Below, piece by piece: positions 24,698-37,323 of a stretch of DNA of 64,000 nt. How positions within the stretch are numbered: the stretch's first letter is position 1; each line of letters opens with the position of its first letter. The stretch lies in the NCBI GenBank assembly GCA_025642075.2, contig JAODUO010001807.1, positions 62,001 through 126,000 on the forward strand. Reading direction: 5' to 3'. The position numbers and the translations under genes are program-made. This DNA is from Ridgeia piscesae. Its lineage: Eukaryota > Annelida > Polychaeta > Sabellida > Siboglinidae. The notes under the pieces were generated by a model, which did not search any database, was not told the DNA's origin, and worked only from the letters and a program-made list of their open reading frames with translations.

Positions 24698-24871
24698 CTG
24701 CTTAGCATTGTCCTTGTCAAAGTGCTTTACACTTTACTCCCTGGCAGACCTACTTAATTAAACACCATCTCATGACTGTGGGAAGCATCCAGCCAAGCTG
24801 TAATTAATTAATCAAGACGGTTTGTGTACAAATATCCACCATTGTCTATAGCCAGTTACTTGTTTACACAG

Positions 24872-26425
24872 CAGAGATGGAGTGAGTACAATACAAATGT
24901 ACTCGAGTACGAGTACGATTACTTTACAATATACTCGAGTACGAGTACGATTACAGTATCCAATTCAAATATATAGTATATCAGATGAGTCAAATACATT
25001 TGTATTTGAAAGTATTTAAATACTTTTTTTAAGTATTTGTATTTGATGTTTAGGAATTAAAAGTATTTGTATTTAAATACTTTCCTAAAGTATTTGACTT
25101 TTTCAAATATTTTTTCAAATACATTGTCAGTACACCCAAGTATCAACATTTATTTTTCACTGCCACATGTAATGCCTGCCAAACTGATTACATTAATGCA
25201 CTGCAACTTCACCCAACAGTGCTAATTACTGATGAAGACACTTAACAGCATGCTTCCCCCATGGCCCTGCAGTGACCACAACTTTTGTTTGCTCAGATTA
25301 GCACCTGATGGTCCACCACAGTGACCATAGGTCAATATCCCCTTTTGTTCTTTAGTCAGGCTTCAATTTGGCACCAGGTTATTCTGGTTTCCTGGCTGAC
25401 TTTGAAGTTGGGCATTCCTCACAACATCCTAGCAATGATTAGCAGTGTCTCTTCTGAGGGCAACATAGGCATTCTATTTTTATGGACCTCCTGGCGTAAC
25501 ATACAAACAATATATTTTGGCCTTTACCTCTTTCAGTCAGTTGTCACTGTGTTAGCAAAAACAACACTCCCTAGCACTGGTCTGCCCTGTCACCATATGA
25601 GCAAAACACTAATTATGCCTATAAACTAGATGTCTCAATATATGTGTTGCTTTTCTTTTCCCTACATAGTAATACAAAATGAAACGTATTTGAAAAATAT
25701 ATGAAAAAGTATTTGAAATACTTTTCAATGTATTCGTATTTAAATACATTTATATTTAAAACGTATTTGTAATTGTATTTGTAATCCCTCAGGAAAATAT
25801 GTATTTAAATACATTTCAATGTATTTGACCCCATGTCTGGATGGGACAAACACAGAATAGTTGTGGATTTAGACAGGTTTACAGTTTGCACGTAATTAAA
25901 CTTAATAGACACGGATTTAGCAGCTAACCGCCCAGACCTAGTCAGGACTCTGGATGTTGGAAATATGACCAGTCATTCACACCATACTGACAGAGCAAAC
26001 AGTACAGGTGGGGCTGTGGCCTGGCTTCTAAAATTACAAAGCAAGATGTTAGGGGATGTTTATCTCCTGCAGTGCTTCCCAGGGACTGTCACAGTATAAC
26101 TTGTACTTTGTGCTAAGCAGGAGGGTGAGGAGATGTTGCTTCTCTGGGAAGAGAAGGTAATAATTAGGGAAATCTGACTGAATATTTATTTAACTGAAAT
26201 GCTCAACAGTAATAGAAAATGAATACCTTGATTATTATTACATTTATTAGATTATTTCTAATATTGCCATTTTATCTGTGTAATATATTTTCATATGAAA
26301 AACATGTAATCGTGAGAAGTAATCGTGAGTACGATTACTTTCCTTCGTACTCGAGTACGAGTACTAAAAAAGTACTCGTACTCGAGTACGAGTACAAGTA
26401 CATGAGTACGATTACTCCATCTCTG
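24872..26425. mobile_element. Non-autonomous hAT element with 8-bp target duplication
   Basis: The ends are CAGAGATGGAGTGAGTAC and its counterpart GTACGATTACTCCATCTCTG. Both are followed inward by strings of ACTCGAGTACGAGTAC palindromes. The 8 bp outside are TTACACAG (24864-24871) and TTACAGAG (26426-26433), identical at seven of eight positions. CAG-starting termini and 8-bp duplications are the hAT signature. No transposase frame lies inside; the open frames are in unrelated AT-rich sequence. A second element (about 24983-25842) is nested in it. Confidence 0.8.
24983..25842. mobile_element. Nested AAATAC/GTATTT inverted-repeat element inside the hAT
   Basis: It begins GTCAAATACATTTGTATTTG and ends CAATGTATTTGACCCCATG, with palindromic AAGTATTTAAATAC subterminal runs at both ends like the element at 24556. 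The middle (about 25130-25660) is unrelated sequence without a recognised gene. Confidence 0.55.
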
Positions 26426-27189
26426 TTACAGAGCTGAGTGAATTGGAGCAATGACGGGTGAACAGACTTGCCAAAGGTTCGACGCAGCACCACATGGTTT
26501 CGTTCTCATAGTTGAGAGTCTGAAGCCGAGTCCAAAGCCTTTTAAACCACTGCGCCACTATACATAGTTGATATATTTATTTAGGTCTTATTTTATTTCA
26601 GGTGTCCAAGCCGGCCATATACCGAGAGTTTTACCTGGTGGATCCATGGCAGGCTTGGTCGAAGGGTACAGAGAGTCACCAGTGTATACCAGCTATAAGA
26701 TGGAACTTTTGTGCTCTCAGCGGAGAACAAGATATGGGATAACACTCAGCACTTGTTGACTGCTGCCCTCAGTTAATTTGTAAATAAGCAGTTGGATTGA
26801 TTATGAACAAATCAACTGACTCTTGACACCAGCAGATCTTTTTTCATTAGCTTTGGCATATCTGTACCAATGACTGCAATTCCGACATGGACAGTCATTG
26901 TGGGCAGCGACCAGAGTTCTGACAAAGATGTAATTCACCATTCACTCTTTCTGTCTGCCATGGGCTGGTGGATCTGCAGGTAAACATACAGCTGTAGTGT
27001 ATTCAGCAGCTCCAATTGCTTGCGTCTTGACCAGAAAACAGCCATGTTGTCAGGGTTCGCTAGGACATGGCCGGACGTTCTTGCTAGTGCCATGGTTCCA
27101 TCCATATAAATAAACAGGACATGCTGTAGTACTAAATATTAACTGTTTGAATTTACTATATTTTTGTATGAAAAAAGATAATTCAATCT

Positions 27190-27420
27190 GCGCAAAATAA
27201 GCAGCATATATGTTACAGTGTAATAGTGAACAGTGTCCTTTACTTTGGTGCAGTGTGTTGGAAGTGGCAACATCAACAACCAGGACAGGATTAGGCTAGA
27301 TACATTTATCAAGAAAGCAAATGGGACTGTAAGGATGGAACGGGTCATGGATAGAGTACAGAAGTTTTCTGGCAGATGACATACACTCACTAAGATCTTA
27401 ATTTGACAGCTGACAGGACT
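27190..27420 (+). pseudogene. Possible LINE ORF2 tail fragment
   Basis: A plus-strand frame reads VGSGNINNQDRIRLDTFIKK, then RVMDRVQKF. This resembles the post-RT segment of LINE proteins (CWGGNxxxxDxxRLxxLIKKA). It is short, without flanking motifs. Confidence 0.4.
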
Positions 27421-28942
27421 TACAGATACTGAGTTGCATGCACTAGAACTGCATTCATATTATTGCACAGTGCTTGCACAGATAGATAGATGGTGATGCT
27501 GCTCCAGCTGCTGTCTTCATTGAATAGAGATGTGTGTATGTTTGTGTGGTGATACATATTACATAAACTAAGTTATGATAACTGATTACATGATCACTTA
27601 GTGTTTATGCAGTAGAGTTGACAGTGCTCAGTCATGCAATTTCCTAATGTTGGTAAACGTGGTATTGAATACATAATTGATAAAATAATACTGCGTCTTA
27701 GAAACATTTCACTCCACTGTGACATTCCTCTCACAAGTGACCACAATAGCATTTATCGTGGCATTGTTTGTGTCATGTTATATCTTATATTAAGTGCTTT
27801 AATTTATATTATCCAATAAACACAAACGTTGGCACCTAAAAATATTAAACGAACAGGAATATCTATGACAATGTATATTGTTAACTGGCAAAATGTCATA
27901 TTGAGACATCACGCCAATGTGCATGGTGGATCATCTGACTTACTTGCTAAACTATTGGATTAAATTATTGTTTAATTACATTAGTGATTTGCACGACACA
28001 GTGGTTGAGGGTAGAACATTCCACTCATTGTGGGGAGAAGAAACTGGTTCCAAATGTTTACCGAGTGTTTACCTGAGGATCTAGTGTTGTATTAGATAGA
28101 GTGATCTTGTGGGATATCAACAAGTCGGTGTTCCATCTAGTATATTATGCTAGTCTGTTAATGTTTCTTCTTGTTTGCTCAGTGTGTCCCCAATATTTCA
28201 AGCAACTACCAATAAAGGCAATATTGCAAATTTGCAAAGTGATTTTGTACAGCACATAAGTTATGTCTCATCGTAGCTAATTATTCATCCTTTACTGTAA
28301 GCCTGTAACATGTCGTAGTATCAATGTTGTGTGAGTATCTGAACTGATACAGCACACAGAATTTGTAATTTGTTCTCTCACTGAACAAATAACATGATTG
28401 AAAACAACATTCGCAATGCTATTTTTTAATGTTTGAATAATATGTTTACTGAAAAATATAGCAGTCATGTTGGCACTTTCAGAGCGGTCAACCTGAAAAT
28501 AGGAACTGCATGCGTAGCTACGAAACTCGAAAGGCAGTACTTTTGAAAACTTATCTAGCGAGTGATAGCAAAGTGCCTATATTATCGTTCATGCGAATTG
28601 ACTATGACGTCTATGATCTGGCTTGCATTCAGCTGTTTTTTAGTGTTGTGGTCTTGTAGCTTTACCTTATTTGTATGCCTCTGTTCATGCAAACGTGATA
28701 TATACCATTCAAAGTAGGATAAAATAAAACTAATAATAATGAATAACAATATCGGACGGCCTAACTCGCTTGGACCTAGTTAGCGGCTCCATGATCCCAT
28801 GTACATACCTTCTAGAACGTTAACTGTGGTGGACGTTTATGAACAATATCAGTACGTACATAAGTCATCACGACAGACATCGCAATGTGTCTAATGGTAC
28901 AAGATTTAAATAATTTAGATTCAGAAGACTTAATAATATTTA

Positions 28943-29140
28943 CTAACCTTCTTGCGCTCTGATGACTTGGCTACGGCGACGGAAGGATTCGACCGGTAAC
29001 CCGTTTCGACGACTATCGTTGGTGATTAAATATCGCGCTAATATCGTTTGCACAGCTCCATACTTCAAAACTCGACGTCGCAGACGTTTCTGCGGATCTT
29101 GACCCAGTATATACGGTGAGAAACATCCCATTCGAAGCAA
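28943..29140 (-). other. Possible first exon of the second TTAA element's gene
   Basis: Minus strand, open from MLRMGCFSPYILGQDPQKRL to QVIRAQEG. A donor GCAAGAAG|GTTAGTA lies at the end (about 28947), the same donor context as 12161 in the other TTAA element. Basic (RLRRRVLK...) and possibly DNA-binding, but no family is recognised. Confidence 0.4.
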
Positions 29141-29346
29141 CGTTCTTCGAACGGATATCCTTCTTCAAAGTTCGCGTATCTTACAACATTGTGTTTACAA
29201 TGGCGAGAGCATTGACGCACGTAATCGGACACGTGACATTAAGGCCGGTTCTGCGTGCTGAGTGGTCAGACCACGGTCAGACAACAGGAAGAGGCGCATC
29301 ATGGACGCCTCTATGAAACCGATGATTTCAGTAAAATTATCCACTT

Positions 29347-29462
29347 TGGAATTATTTTACTAATAAACCACTGACGTTAAAAATGTGATTACCGTTCAGA
29401 ATGATTGCTTTGTATTAGCTCTTTCACGTGCATAGCACGTAATATTTCCCTTTTGGTTCCCT
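29347..29462 (-). repeat. Right TIR of the 22.7-29.5 kb element
   Basis: Reverse-complement partner of 22701-22812. Confidence 0.85.
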
Positions 29463-30160
29463 CTAAATATACATATAGAACACATCTCTCATGGAATATT
29501 GATTGATCTGAACTGTGGTACCTTTCACGACCACCACCTTTCTCTTCGATCCTTTGTATTCCTCCAGTACGGCATTACCATGCATGTTGGAGATGAGCGC
29601 CTCTGTCTTTGAGGCACAGAGCAGCTCTTTGAGGGTAATTTTAGCAATGTCCATCTCATTATGGATCACAAACTTAATATCCTTTCCCTGTGCTCGCTTG
29701 GCCCTCGTCTTCTGTTTCAGTGATTGAGCGATGTCATACCAGTCAAACATGATGCGCTCCTCTTCGTACGACTTCACAATCCTTGTAATTCTCTTGATAA
29801 AGGCATCCTTGAAAATTTATGATCTTCTTCAAAGCATGCATAGTGGATGCCTTGTCTGTTGGAATGAGGAGCATGCTGTTGAGGAGGCAAATTCGCCCTG
29901 AGACACTGACACCAACCGAGGCAATCATGCAGGCACCACACAAAAAAAACACTAGGCCAGGCACCAGCACAATATGATACACACGATGGCCTCCTCAATA
30001 ATGGCTTAGTTCTACCTCATGACCATGTTATCATCATTGACAGTATGGCTGTAGTTCAATGTATGAAAAAGTCCAGGCATGAAGAAGATCATCAATTTCA
30101 AGGATGCCTTTGTCAAGAGAATTGCAATGATGGTGAAGTCGTAAACTTTGTTGGATGCAC
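29463..30160. pseudogene. Fragments of a second PIN-like transposon-associated protein family, in inverted arrangement
   Basis: On the minus strand (about 29850-29463) reads HALKKIINF, YEEERIMFDWYDIAQSLKQK, TRAKRAQGKDIKFVIHNEMD, ITLKELLCASKT and VVVVKGTT. On the plus strand (29997-30150) reads NGLVLPHDHVIIIDSMAVVQ followed by KKSPGMKKIINF-type sequence if one base is skipped. Both pieces look like parts of a large invertebrate protein family whose order is IDGMA..., KxxYxxxDxVxxVFDxYxxxSIKxxTRxKR..., then an acidic EADT...SPDTDV core. That core is not present here. The plus and minus pieces overlap in homologous sequence (30060-30150 versus 29840-29750 reversed), forming a small inverted repeat. 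Non-functional. Confidence 0.5.
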
Positions 30161-30305
30161 AGCAATTTTAATATCTTCTTCGCCGTTAATCGTCCACAAA
30201 GACATAGTCATGCGCTACGCAATGCCATCTGCTGAGCACTTTGCTGTAACTCTTCGCTTTTTAGAGACAAATATATTACATCATTTATTATGTGAACATC
30301 ATTGA

Positions 30306-32129
30306 CGTTTCAATGGTTTCATTCTTTAGTATAAAGTTTGGCTTGGCTTCAGCTATTATCGTTTATTTTATACGCATTAGCTGGACGTGTGCAATCTACA
30401 GAGAGCAGCAACTATTTGCACATTGCGCAGGCGTGTCTATTTATACCCTGGATCTGGGGGCCACGCGAATATTGGTGCACGTTGCTAAACTTCAGACATA
30501 GATTAGTCCCAGGTTTGTTGTCATAAATTGCCTACCTACCAAGGTATGTTATACAAAAATTAAATGCGGTAAAAATTAATTCTTGTCGGTATACTGGCCA
30601 ACACTCCTGGTGGAGTCAAACGGTTAGAAAGGCTGTTAGAACAAATGTATTTTCATGTAGATGGTGTAAACATTAATTGTAATGAACATGAAATGTTTGA
30701 TTTCGCATTTTTAACCACTAAAATATTTATATGAAATATCAGATATACCACCAGGCCTGTATCAGTAATATTTCATAATTGCATTATTTGTTATGCATAA
30801 CAGTAACCCTTACTTGCTAACAACCAAACCTACAAAGAAGTAACCTAGGGCAGTTTGTAACACAACCCGACTCGTTTTGTAGATAAGACTACTAATTACC
30901 AGACTACCTATCAATAAAGAAATGTTCACTTTGTACACTGATGATATTCTGTGTATACATTTGTTTGATAAATAAAAGGTTCGCATGGCTTTGTCGTGTC
31001 TTACACGCAACAGCTGTTACATGCAACATGCAAACATGGGTATGCATAGTCAATAATACCGTTAATGGTTTATGGTCATCTTGGCTTAATTTAAAACGGG
31101 GTTGTACGTTCCTTGATTAGCTAGGCTAGATAATTAGCATTACTATGTTTGCTAAATAATTTGCAATTGATCATCAGTATATATTTATGGTTTTGTTTAC
31201 AATTTGAATATTTCATGAACACAACAATAACATTGTAAAGTGGTTTACACAAGTTTGGCTAACTGAACTGCAATTGACATTCTAGGAACATTATGAGTAT
31301 AATAAGTGTCGAACACACCTCACTTTGCTTTACTAGAATCCTAATTCAGAGAAAAACAACTAAGCGGATAATTTATCATGAACTTTTGCAACAGGAATCC
31401 AGGGCACATACATATTTGAAAACCAATCAACCACACAAACGTCTTTTCCGGAATGTGACCCATCCCGAATTAGTACATGGTATGAACCTAATTTTGAACG
31501 TATATAAGATACATGTCAAAAGAAAGCACTGAACACTTAGTCCACTCTGGATTCCTCCAACCCTGATACAATATAACCACTGCCATTCTTGTGACTAGTA
31601 ATATTAGTTCACACACATTTTGTACAAGTGCAAGTTATTATTTCATAATATATGTCCTACAGGTAACAGTTACCAATCTCCTGAGTATCAGTACAAAATT
31701 GGTCGTACTACCATTGGGAAGATAATCCCACATACATGTTCAGCAATCTATCTAGCACTGAAGGACAAATACACAAAGGTCTAGAGATAGGGCTGTCTAT
31801 GAAGTCATGAATTCAGTTAATAATAAATCACACATCAATTACAATACATAAATCATTTAGTCATCAAGGTGTTAAAATTTCATTACATATATGAAAATGT
31901 CAGATAAACATCATTGTCGGTTTCCCATAATATAAGAAACATTTCCTTTTGATGTAAAAACAAACCACGGAAGGAAGCTGTGTGACCCTGACTATGTTTT
32001 GTACATGAAGTTATATTGTCTTGCATCTATGAACACAATACCAGACAATGTGGACCACACTGTTAGACACAGTGGATTTCACCATAATTCCTAGTTAAGA
32101 GGAACAACTGTGAAATCCCAATTCTGTCT
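30306..32129. other. Intronic non-coding stretch
   Basis: AT-rich; no gene, RNA or clear repeat recognised. Confidence 0.5.
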
Positions 32130-35100
32130 TGAACAATGTAATTGTACTTCTTCTTCTTCTTTGCTGTCCATCATGTCCGATGATGACATCAGTGTAGGGT
32201 TTCGTCCGTTACGTGCTTTGCTCGTTGGTGAGAGAATAGTCCAATTTGAGATGTAAACCCTCTCCCGCAGTTGACACAGAAGATGACAGGGGCAGAAGCA
32301 TCAGGAAGGCCATGGCGGAGATTGTGATCGTGTTGGTATTATTGTTGTATCTTTTCTTCAATGTGGCTTCTCCTTTGTGAATGGCTGCCTCCACTGTTGT
32401 CGATCTCGTGCGAGGGTCTCCAAGTGGTCTACGGTGATGTGTGTAGCCTTTAGATGTCGTTTGACTACATCTTTGTATCGCAGCCGTTGTCCACCACGAA
32501 GACGTTTCCCTTTGGTTAATTCTCCATCGAATACAGCATTTGGTAATCTGCTGTCATTCATATGGATGATATGTCCAGTCCAACGGAGTTGGGAAGCCGT
32601 TTGAGTGGCTTCTATGCTGGACATATTAGCCCGTCTCAAGATTTCAACATTTGGAATGTGATCTTTCCATGAGATCTGCAGGATTTGTCTGTCGTAGATG
32701 TCGGAGATGCACTTTCGAGAGTTTTCTAAAATGACGACGATAGAGAGTGTATGTCTCTGCTGAGTACAGCAGTGTTGGAAGCACAATTGCCTTGTACACC
32801 TTACATTTTGTGGAGACTGAAATACCATGTTGTGACCATACACGCTTCCCCAGTCCTCCAAAGGCTCCAGAGGCAGCTTGAATACGGTTTTTAATTTCCA
32901 CATCAATGGTGTTGTCAGATGCAACAGTGCTGCCCAGGTATGTGAAGTTCTTAACTGCTTTTAGTGGCGTGCCATAGATTTCAACATGTGGTTCGATTGA
33001 GGTTTGGCCGGGTGGTGGTTGGTAGAGCGTCACAGTTTTCTTTGTGTTGATTGTAAGTCCAAACATTGTTGCAGCTTGTTCAAACTGCTTGCATATCTCT
33101 CTGATGTCTTCTAGTGTATGGGCAACGATAGCAGCATCATCTGCAAATAGTAGTTCACGAATGCAGAGTTCTCGAGTTTTTGTGCTTGCCTTTAGTCTAG
33201 CCAATTTGAATAATTTTCCATCGGATCTAGTGCGGATGAAAACTCCTGTACTAAGGTGCTCGGACACTGTAGACAGTAGTGCTGCCAGAAAGAGAGTGAA
33301 CAAGGTAGGTGCCAAGACACATCCTTGCTTTAGTCCATGGCTAATTTGAAAAGGATCAGTAGTTGATCATACCATCGTGGAATTCTTGAATTATCTTGAC
33401 AAAAGTCTCGGGACATCCATATCTCCTTAGTAAAGTCCACAAGGTTGACCTGTCCACTGTGTCAAAAGCTTTCGACAGGTCAATGAAGACCATGTAGAGG
33501 CGTTGCTGTTGTTCAACTGTTTTTTCCTGTAGTTGTCGTAAGGTGAATACCATGTCGATTGTAGAGCGTTAGCGACGAAATCCACTTTGGCTTTCTAGGA
33601 GGATCACCTCTGCAATGTTCTGTAGTCTTTTCAGGAGTATTTTTGCCAGAATTTTCCCCGCAGTTGAGAGTAGCGAAATGCCTCGATAGTTTCCACAGTC
33701 ACTACGGTCACCCTTTTTTGTATATTGCAATTATAAAGGCATCTTTAAATTGTTGTGTTTGTCCAACACATGTAGTAGAATTTCAGCAATTGAGCATTAA
33801 GAGCTGTACCTCCATATTTATAGATTTCAGCAGGTATGCCATCTAGTCCTGGTGTTTTTCCTGATTTCATAGATTTGATGGCAGCTAATATTTCCTCTAA
33901 TGTTGGTGGGTTTGCTATGTCTTCCTGGACTGGGTATTGATCTAGTGATGCAAGTGCTTCTTCTTTAGCAGTTGCTGGGCAATTCAGTAGGTCGCTGAAA
34001 TAGTCCCTCCACCTAGACACAATTGCTGGTTTCTATGTCAGCATTTGTGAACCTTCCGCATCTCTAATTGGCGCAACAGCAGTTTTTTGTGGACCATAGA
34101 CCTGCTTGATGGCAGCGAAGAATCCTTTTGAAGAATTTCCATCAGCTAGCTGTTGTAGTTCGTCAGCTTTCTTGTCCCACCAGGCATTTCTAATTGCTCG
34201 TAGCTTTTTTGCAGTTTAGCTTGCGTGTAGCGCAGTTTTCGGTTTCTTGTCTGTTTGGACAAAAATGCATCATGTGTCCTACGCCTTTCCTCAAGCAGTG
34301 ATAAAATCTCAGCATCATTTTCACCAAACCAATCCTTGTGTTTCCTGGTTGTGTGCCCCAGAGTGTCAACAGATGTTTGTACACTTTCTCACAAAGAATC
34401 TCCCACTGATTATTAATCGTGCCATTTTATGAAAGGTTCATCATGTTGGTTTCCATATGCGCCATTAATTCTGTCTGCATCTCAGAATCTGCCACTTTAC
34501 TGACATTTAGTTTTTTCACCGGTGCTGGTCTGATTTTCCTTCGAGGTGGCTTGATATAGAGGTTGCACAACGATCGGATTTTTTGAAAAAGGTATTTGTG
34601 ATCGCTAAGTTGAACTGTTTGCATATAGAAAGCAGTTGTTCACCATTTGAGTTTGACTTGTCCGTTCTAAATGTTCCCAGGGCAATTGGCCAAGATGTGA
34701 AATCATCTCCAACTCTTGCATTGAAATCACCAAGTATGATTACTTTATCTGTAGGTGGAATCTTTTTAAGCGTTTGACCCAGTAGTTCATAGAATTCTTC
34801 CTTTGTTTGATCCTGATTCGTCATAGTTTGTGCATAAGCACTGATAATGGTTGCATAGCGGGTTTTCCCTATTGATATTCTGAGAGTGATAAGACATTCT
34901 GATATACCAGTTGGTAGCATAGGTAGTTGTTTGCAATCGCAAATCTAACTCCAGCCTCTCTCCTTATACCAGGCTCTTTCCTTATCCAGAAGAAAGTGTA
35001 GTTGTTTTCTTATAACGAACCTTGGCCTTCGAGACGAGTTTCTTGGAGGGCAGCTATGTCTATGTTATAGCGATCCAGGTCCCGGGCAACTAGCGCTGTT

Positions 35101-35790
35101 TGCCTTTGTGGCCTTTCTGTACCTTTCATATCCAGTAAGGTTCTCACATTCCATGTGGCTAATGATAGCTTCTTCTTCATTTGTTTCATACCGCTGGTAT
35201 TGGAGTCCCACCAGCCGCAGTGTGCTGATCTGGATTGCTGCCTTGTATTGCTGTTGTTCTTCAACAACATACGACCATCATACCCAAGTCGCCTATGTGT
35301 AGAGTTTCAGCTAACAGCTTCCAGTTACTCAAACCTGCCATCGTGGCTTTCACCCCATCGCCATAGGACTTGCCCTACATTTTCGCTTGCGCTCATGTTT
35401 TCGGTGCCAAGGCTGTCGCGCATCAACATCGACACCCTCTGGACCAGGGAGACTTTAATCCAATGGAGCACTATGTACGACAACTGGAAGTCTAGCTGGT
35501 TGCCCCGCAGTGGAGAGAAGTTGCCTTCAAACCTCAGTTCTAATGCCACCGTTGGTCAACATAAGTTGACTCCTCCGCCAACACTAGATACAAGCATTGC
35601 TGCTGCCCAATGCTGACTATTTACCCATAGTTGTGGATTGGAATGGTGAAGGTCGGGACGTGTCCACGCGTTGGTAGGCCCTGCACACAACACCTCTGGT
35701 GCTCCAATCTGCTCCGAGATCCCTAACACATTAGCCTGGGGCCGCAAGGTGCCCAGTATCCGCAGTGTACTACAAGGAAGTTGTGATAGA
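32130..35790 (-). pseudogene. RTE-like LINE (endonuclease-reverse transcriptase), nearly full length
   Basis: Minus strand. 5' leader 35790-35300. Endonuclease from about 35190: SLATWNVRTLLD, YNIDIAALQETRLEG, ILGDFNARVGDD and NGEQLLSICKQFNLAI. Linker WRDYFSDLLN and MKSGKTPGLDGIPAEIYK (34020-33820). RT: MVFIDLSKAFDTVDRSTLW (33500-33430), MAPTLFTLFLAALL (33315), RELLFADDAAIVAHT (about 33170-33120), FTYLGSTV (about 32960). C-terminal RRANMSSIEATQ and QLRWTGHIIHMNDSRLPNAV (about 32640-32540). The end (GGACATGATGGACAGC, then an AAG repeat) resembles the 3' tail of RTE-type elements. The FADD catalytic box and endonuclease residues are present, but stops and shifts around 33350, 33560, 34020-34200 and 34920-35010 disable it. 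It lies in intron 1, antisense to the host gene. Confidence 0.88.
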
Positions 35791-35799
35791 ATCTTGTCA

Positions 35800-37080
35800 A
35801 TACAGAGAGGCTATGTACCAGTCATACTACTATAGACAAAAGGAAGACTTGGTATACTGAAGTAGTAGACAAAGTATCAGCTTCTGAAACAATGTTGTAT
35901 TATTTTATTGATGATATATCATCAACATACATTTCAAAAGAGCGGCAACACACAAATAAGTGTTTACACAAATATCACTACTTCGGTTGGAACCAGTCAT
36001 ATGTAGTCTTCATGCAAGATATCCATTATTTGGATCATAATCTCGTCCATGCATCATTGTTGCATGTTTCTGAAAACAAAAGGGCAGACACAATCACTTG
36101 TAAGTACATTATATATTATTATTATATTATCAGATTTATTTCTTATATTTATTATATACATATCATTTTTTATGAAAATAGACTGACAAAATCAAAAGTT
36201 CACAAAAATGCCATGTTCAAAACCTTGTGTCCTACCTGCATTGACAGCTCATTAATTTGTTATCGTGTCACGAGCCAGAGATATAATGTAAAGCTATTCC
36301 TTATCAGGTGTAAACAAGGGGTACGGTCGCGTTTTACCTAGTTTAAATTTTAAGTCATGAGTGTATATTTTGTATTTAACTAGACTTTCAAAAAAGATTC
36401 CCACTCACAGTCACTATTGTAGTGCCCGTGGCAGTGTCATTCACTCATTGCTAACGTGTATTCAGACGAGCACAGTTTTATGGATTAAAACACAAATACT
36501 GTGGAAACTAAACAGTTAATCGAGTGATCTAATTTCACGATGTCGCTGTCTCTACTTACTTCTGACAGGGGGCTCTGACATCGACGTTTGAACGATCCTG
36601 CCATCATTCGACGCCGACAACAACGTTGTCGTTAGCGTTGCTACCGAATTTATGTGATACATTCCTCCATCTTTGTGAACATTGCTTTAAGGGGCGTCAA
36701 TATTGAGTACTTGCAGGTTATTCGTAACCGATGCTTCTGTCGTTGTAACGTGGGTTTGCACCTTTTCATAGCAAACTTTTCTCGGTAAAGCTCGACAAAA
36801 ATTTCAAGTGAGAGGTTTGCCAAATCAGTATCTGCTATTTTTAAGAATGTCGAAGTTCAACTCAGTGCTGGCATCTCACTGGTTGTTTACTCCGAGTAAC
36901 TCGTACGAGTGCCTCGTACGAGTAACTCGGACATGCACGATACACGTACGATTTTACGTGCGATTTTGTGACATACATATGATTCGGGTGGTTTCATCCG
37001 AGTCACGTACGAGTCTCTAATCCGTGTATCACCACATTTATGTAATAAGTCACTTCCGACAGCAAACGAGCTGCGGCCAT
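35800..37080. other. Non-coding end of iGluR-like intron 1
   Basis: No gene seen. A patch at 36893-37022 is rich in CGTACGAG/CTCGTACG palindromes, similar to a patch at 22045-22062. Confidence 0.5.
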
Positions 37081-37085
37081 GTTGA

Positions 37086-37239
<154 letters not shown>

Positions 37240-37323
37240 GTACGCACGCACGCACACACAATGCATGACCACATATGACCGGTGTCGCAAATCATGTCTT
37301 TTCCTTTGTTCACGACAACTCAG

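Larger units (their letters stand above)
22701..29462. mobile_element. Second TTAA-type DNA transposon, 6.8 kb, hosting other insertions
   Basis: The left end is AGGGAACGAAAAGGGAAAAG immediately after TTAA (22697-22700). The right end is its reverse complement (CCCTTTTGGTTCCCT) at 29448-29462, followed by CTAA, a TTAA with one change. The arms match for about 110 bp, sharing GCACGTGAAAGAG, TTCTGAACGGTAATCACATTTTTAAAGTC and TAATAAACCACTGA in register. The interior carries exon-like segments directed inward from both ends, like the element at 11.6-15.8 kb. It also carries a hAT element and smaller inverted-repeat elements. No transposase core was recognised. Confidence 0.7.

Noticed and set aside
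35892..36341. 149-codon plus-strand frame in intron 1
   Set aside because: Biased toward Tyr, Ile and His from AT-rich sequence; no domain or splice pattern recognised.
36893..37022. Inverted-repeat partner for the CGTACGAG patch at 22045-22062, which would make a 15-kb element
   Set aside because: The shared sequence is only short self-palindromic motifs, not a colinear repeat; more likely scraps of one small repeat family.
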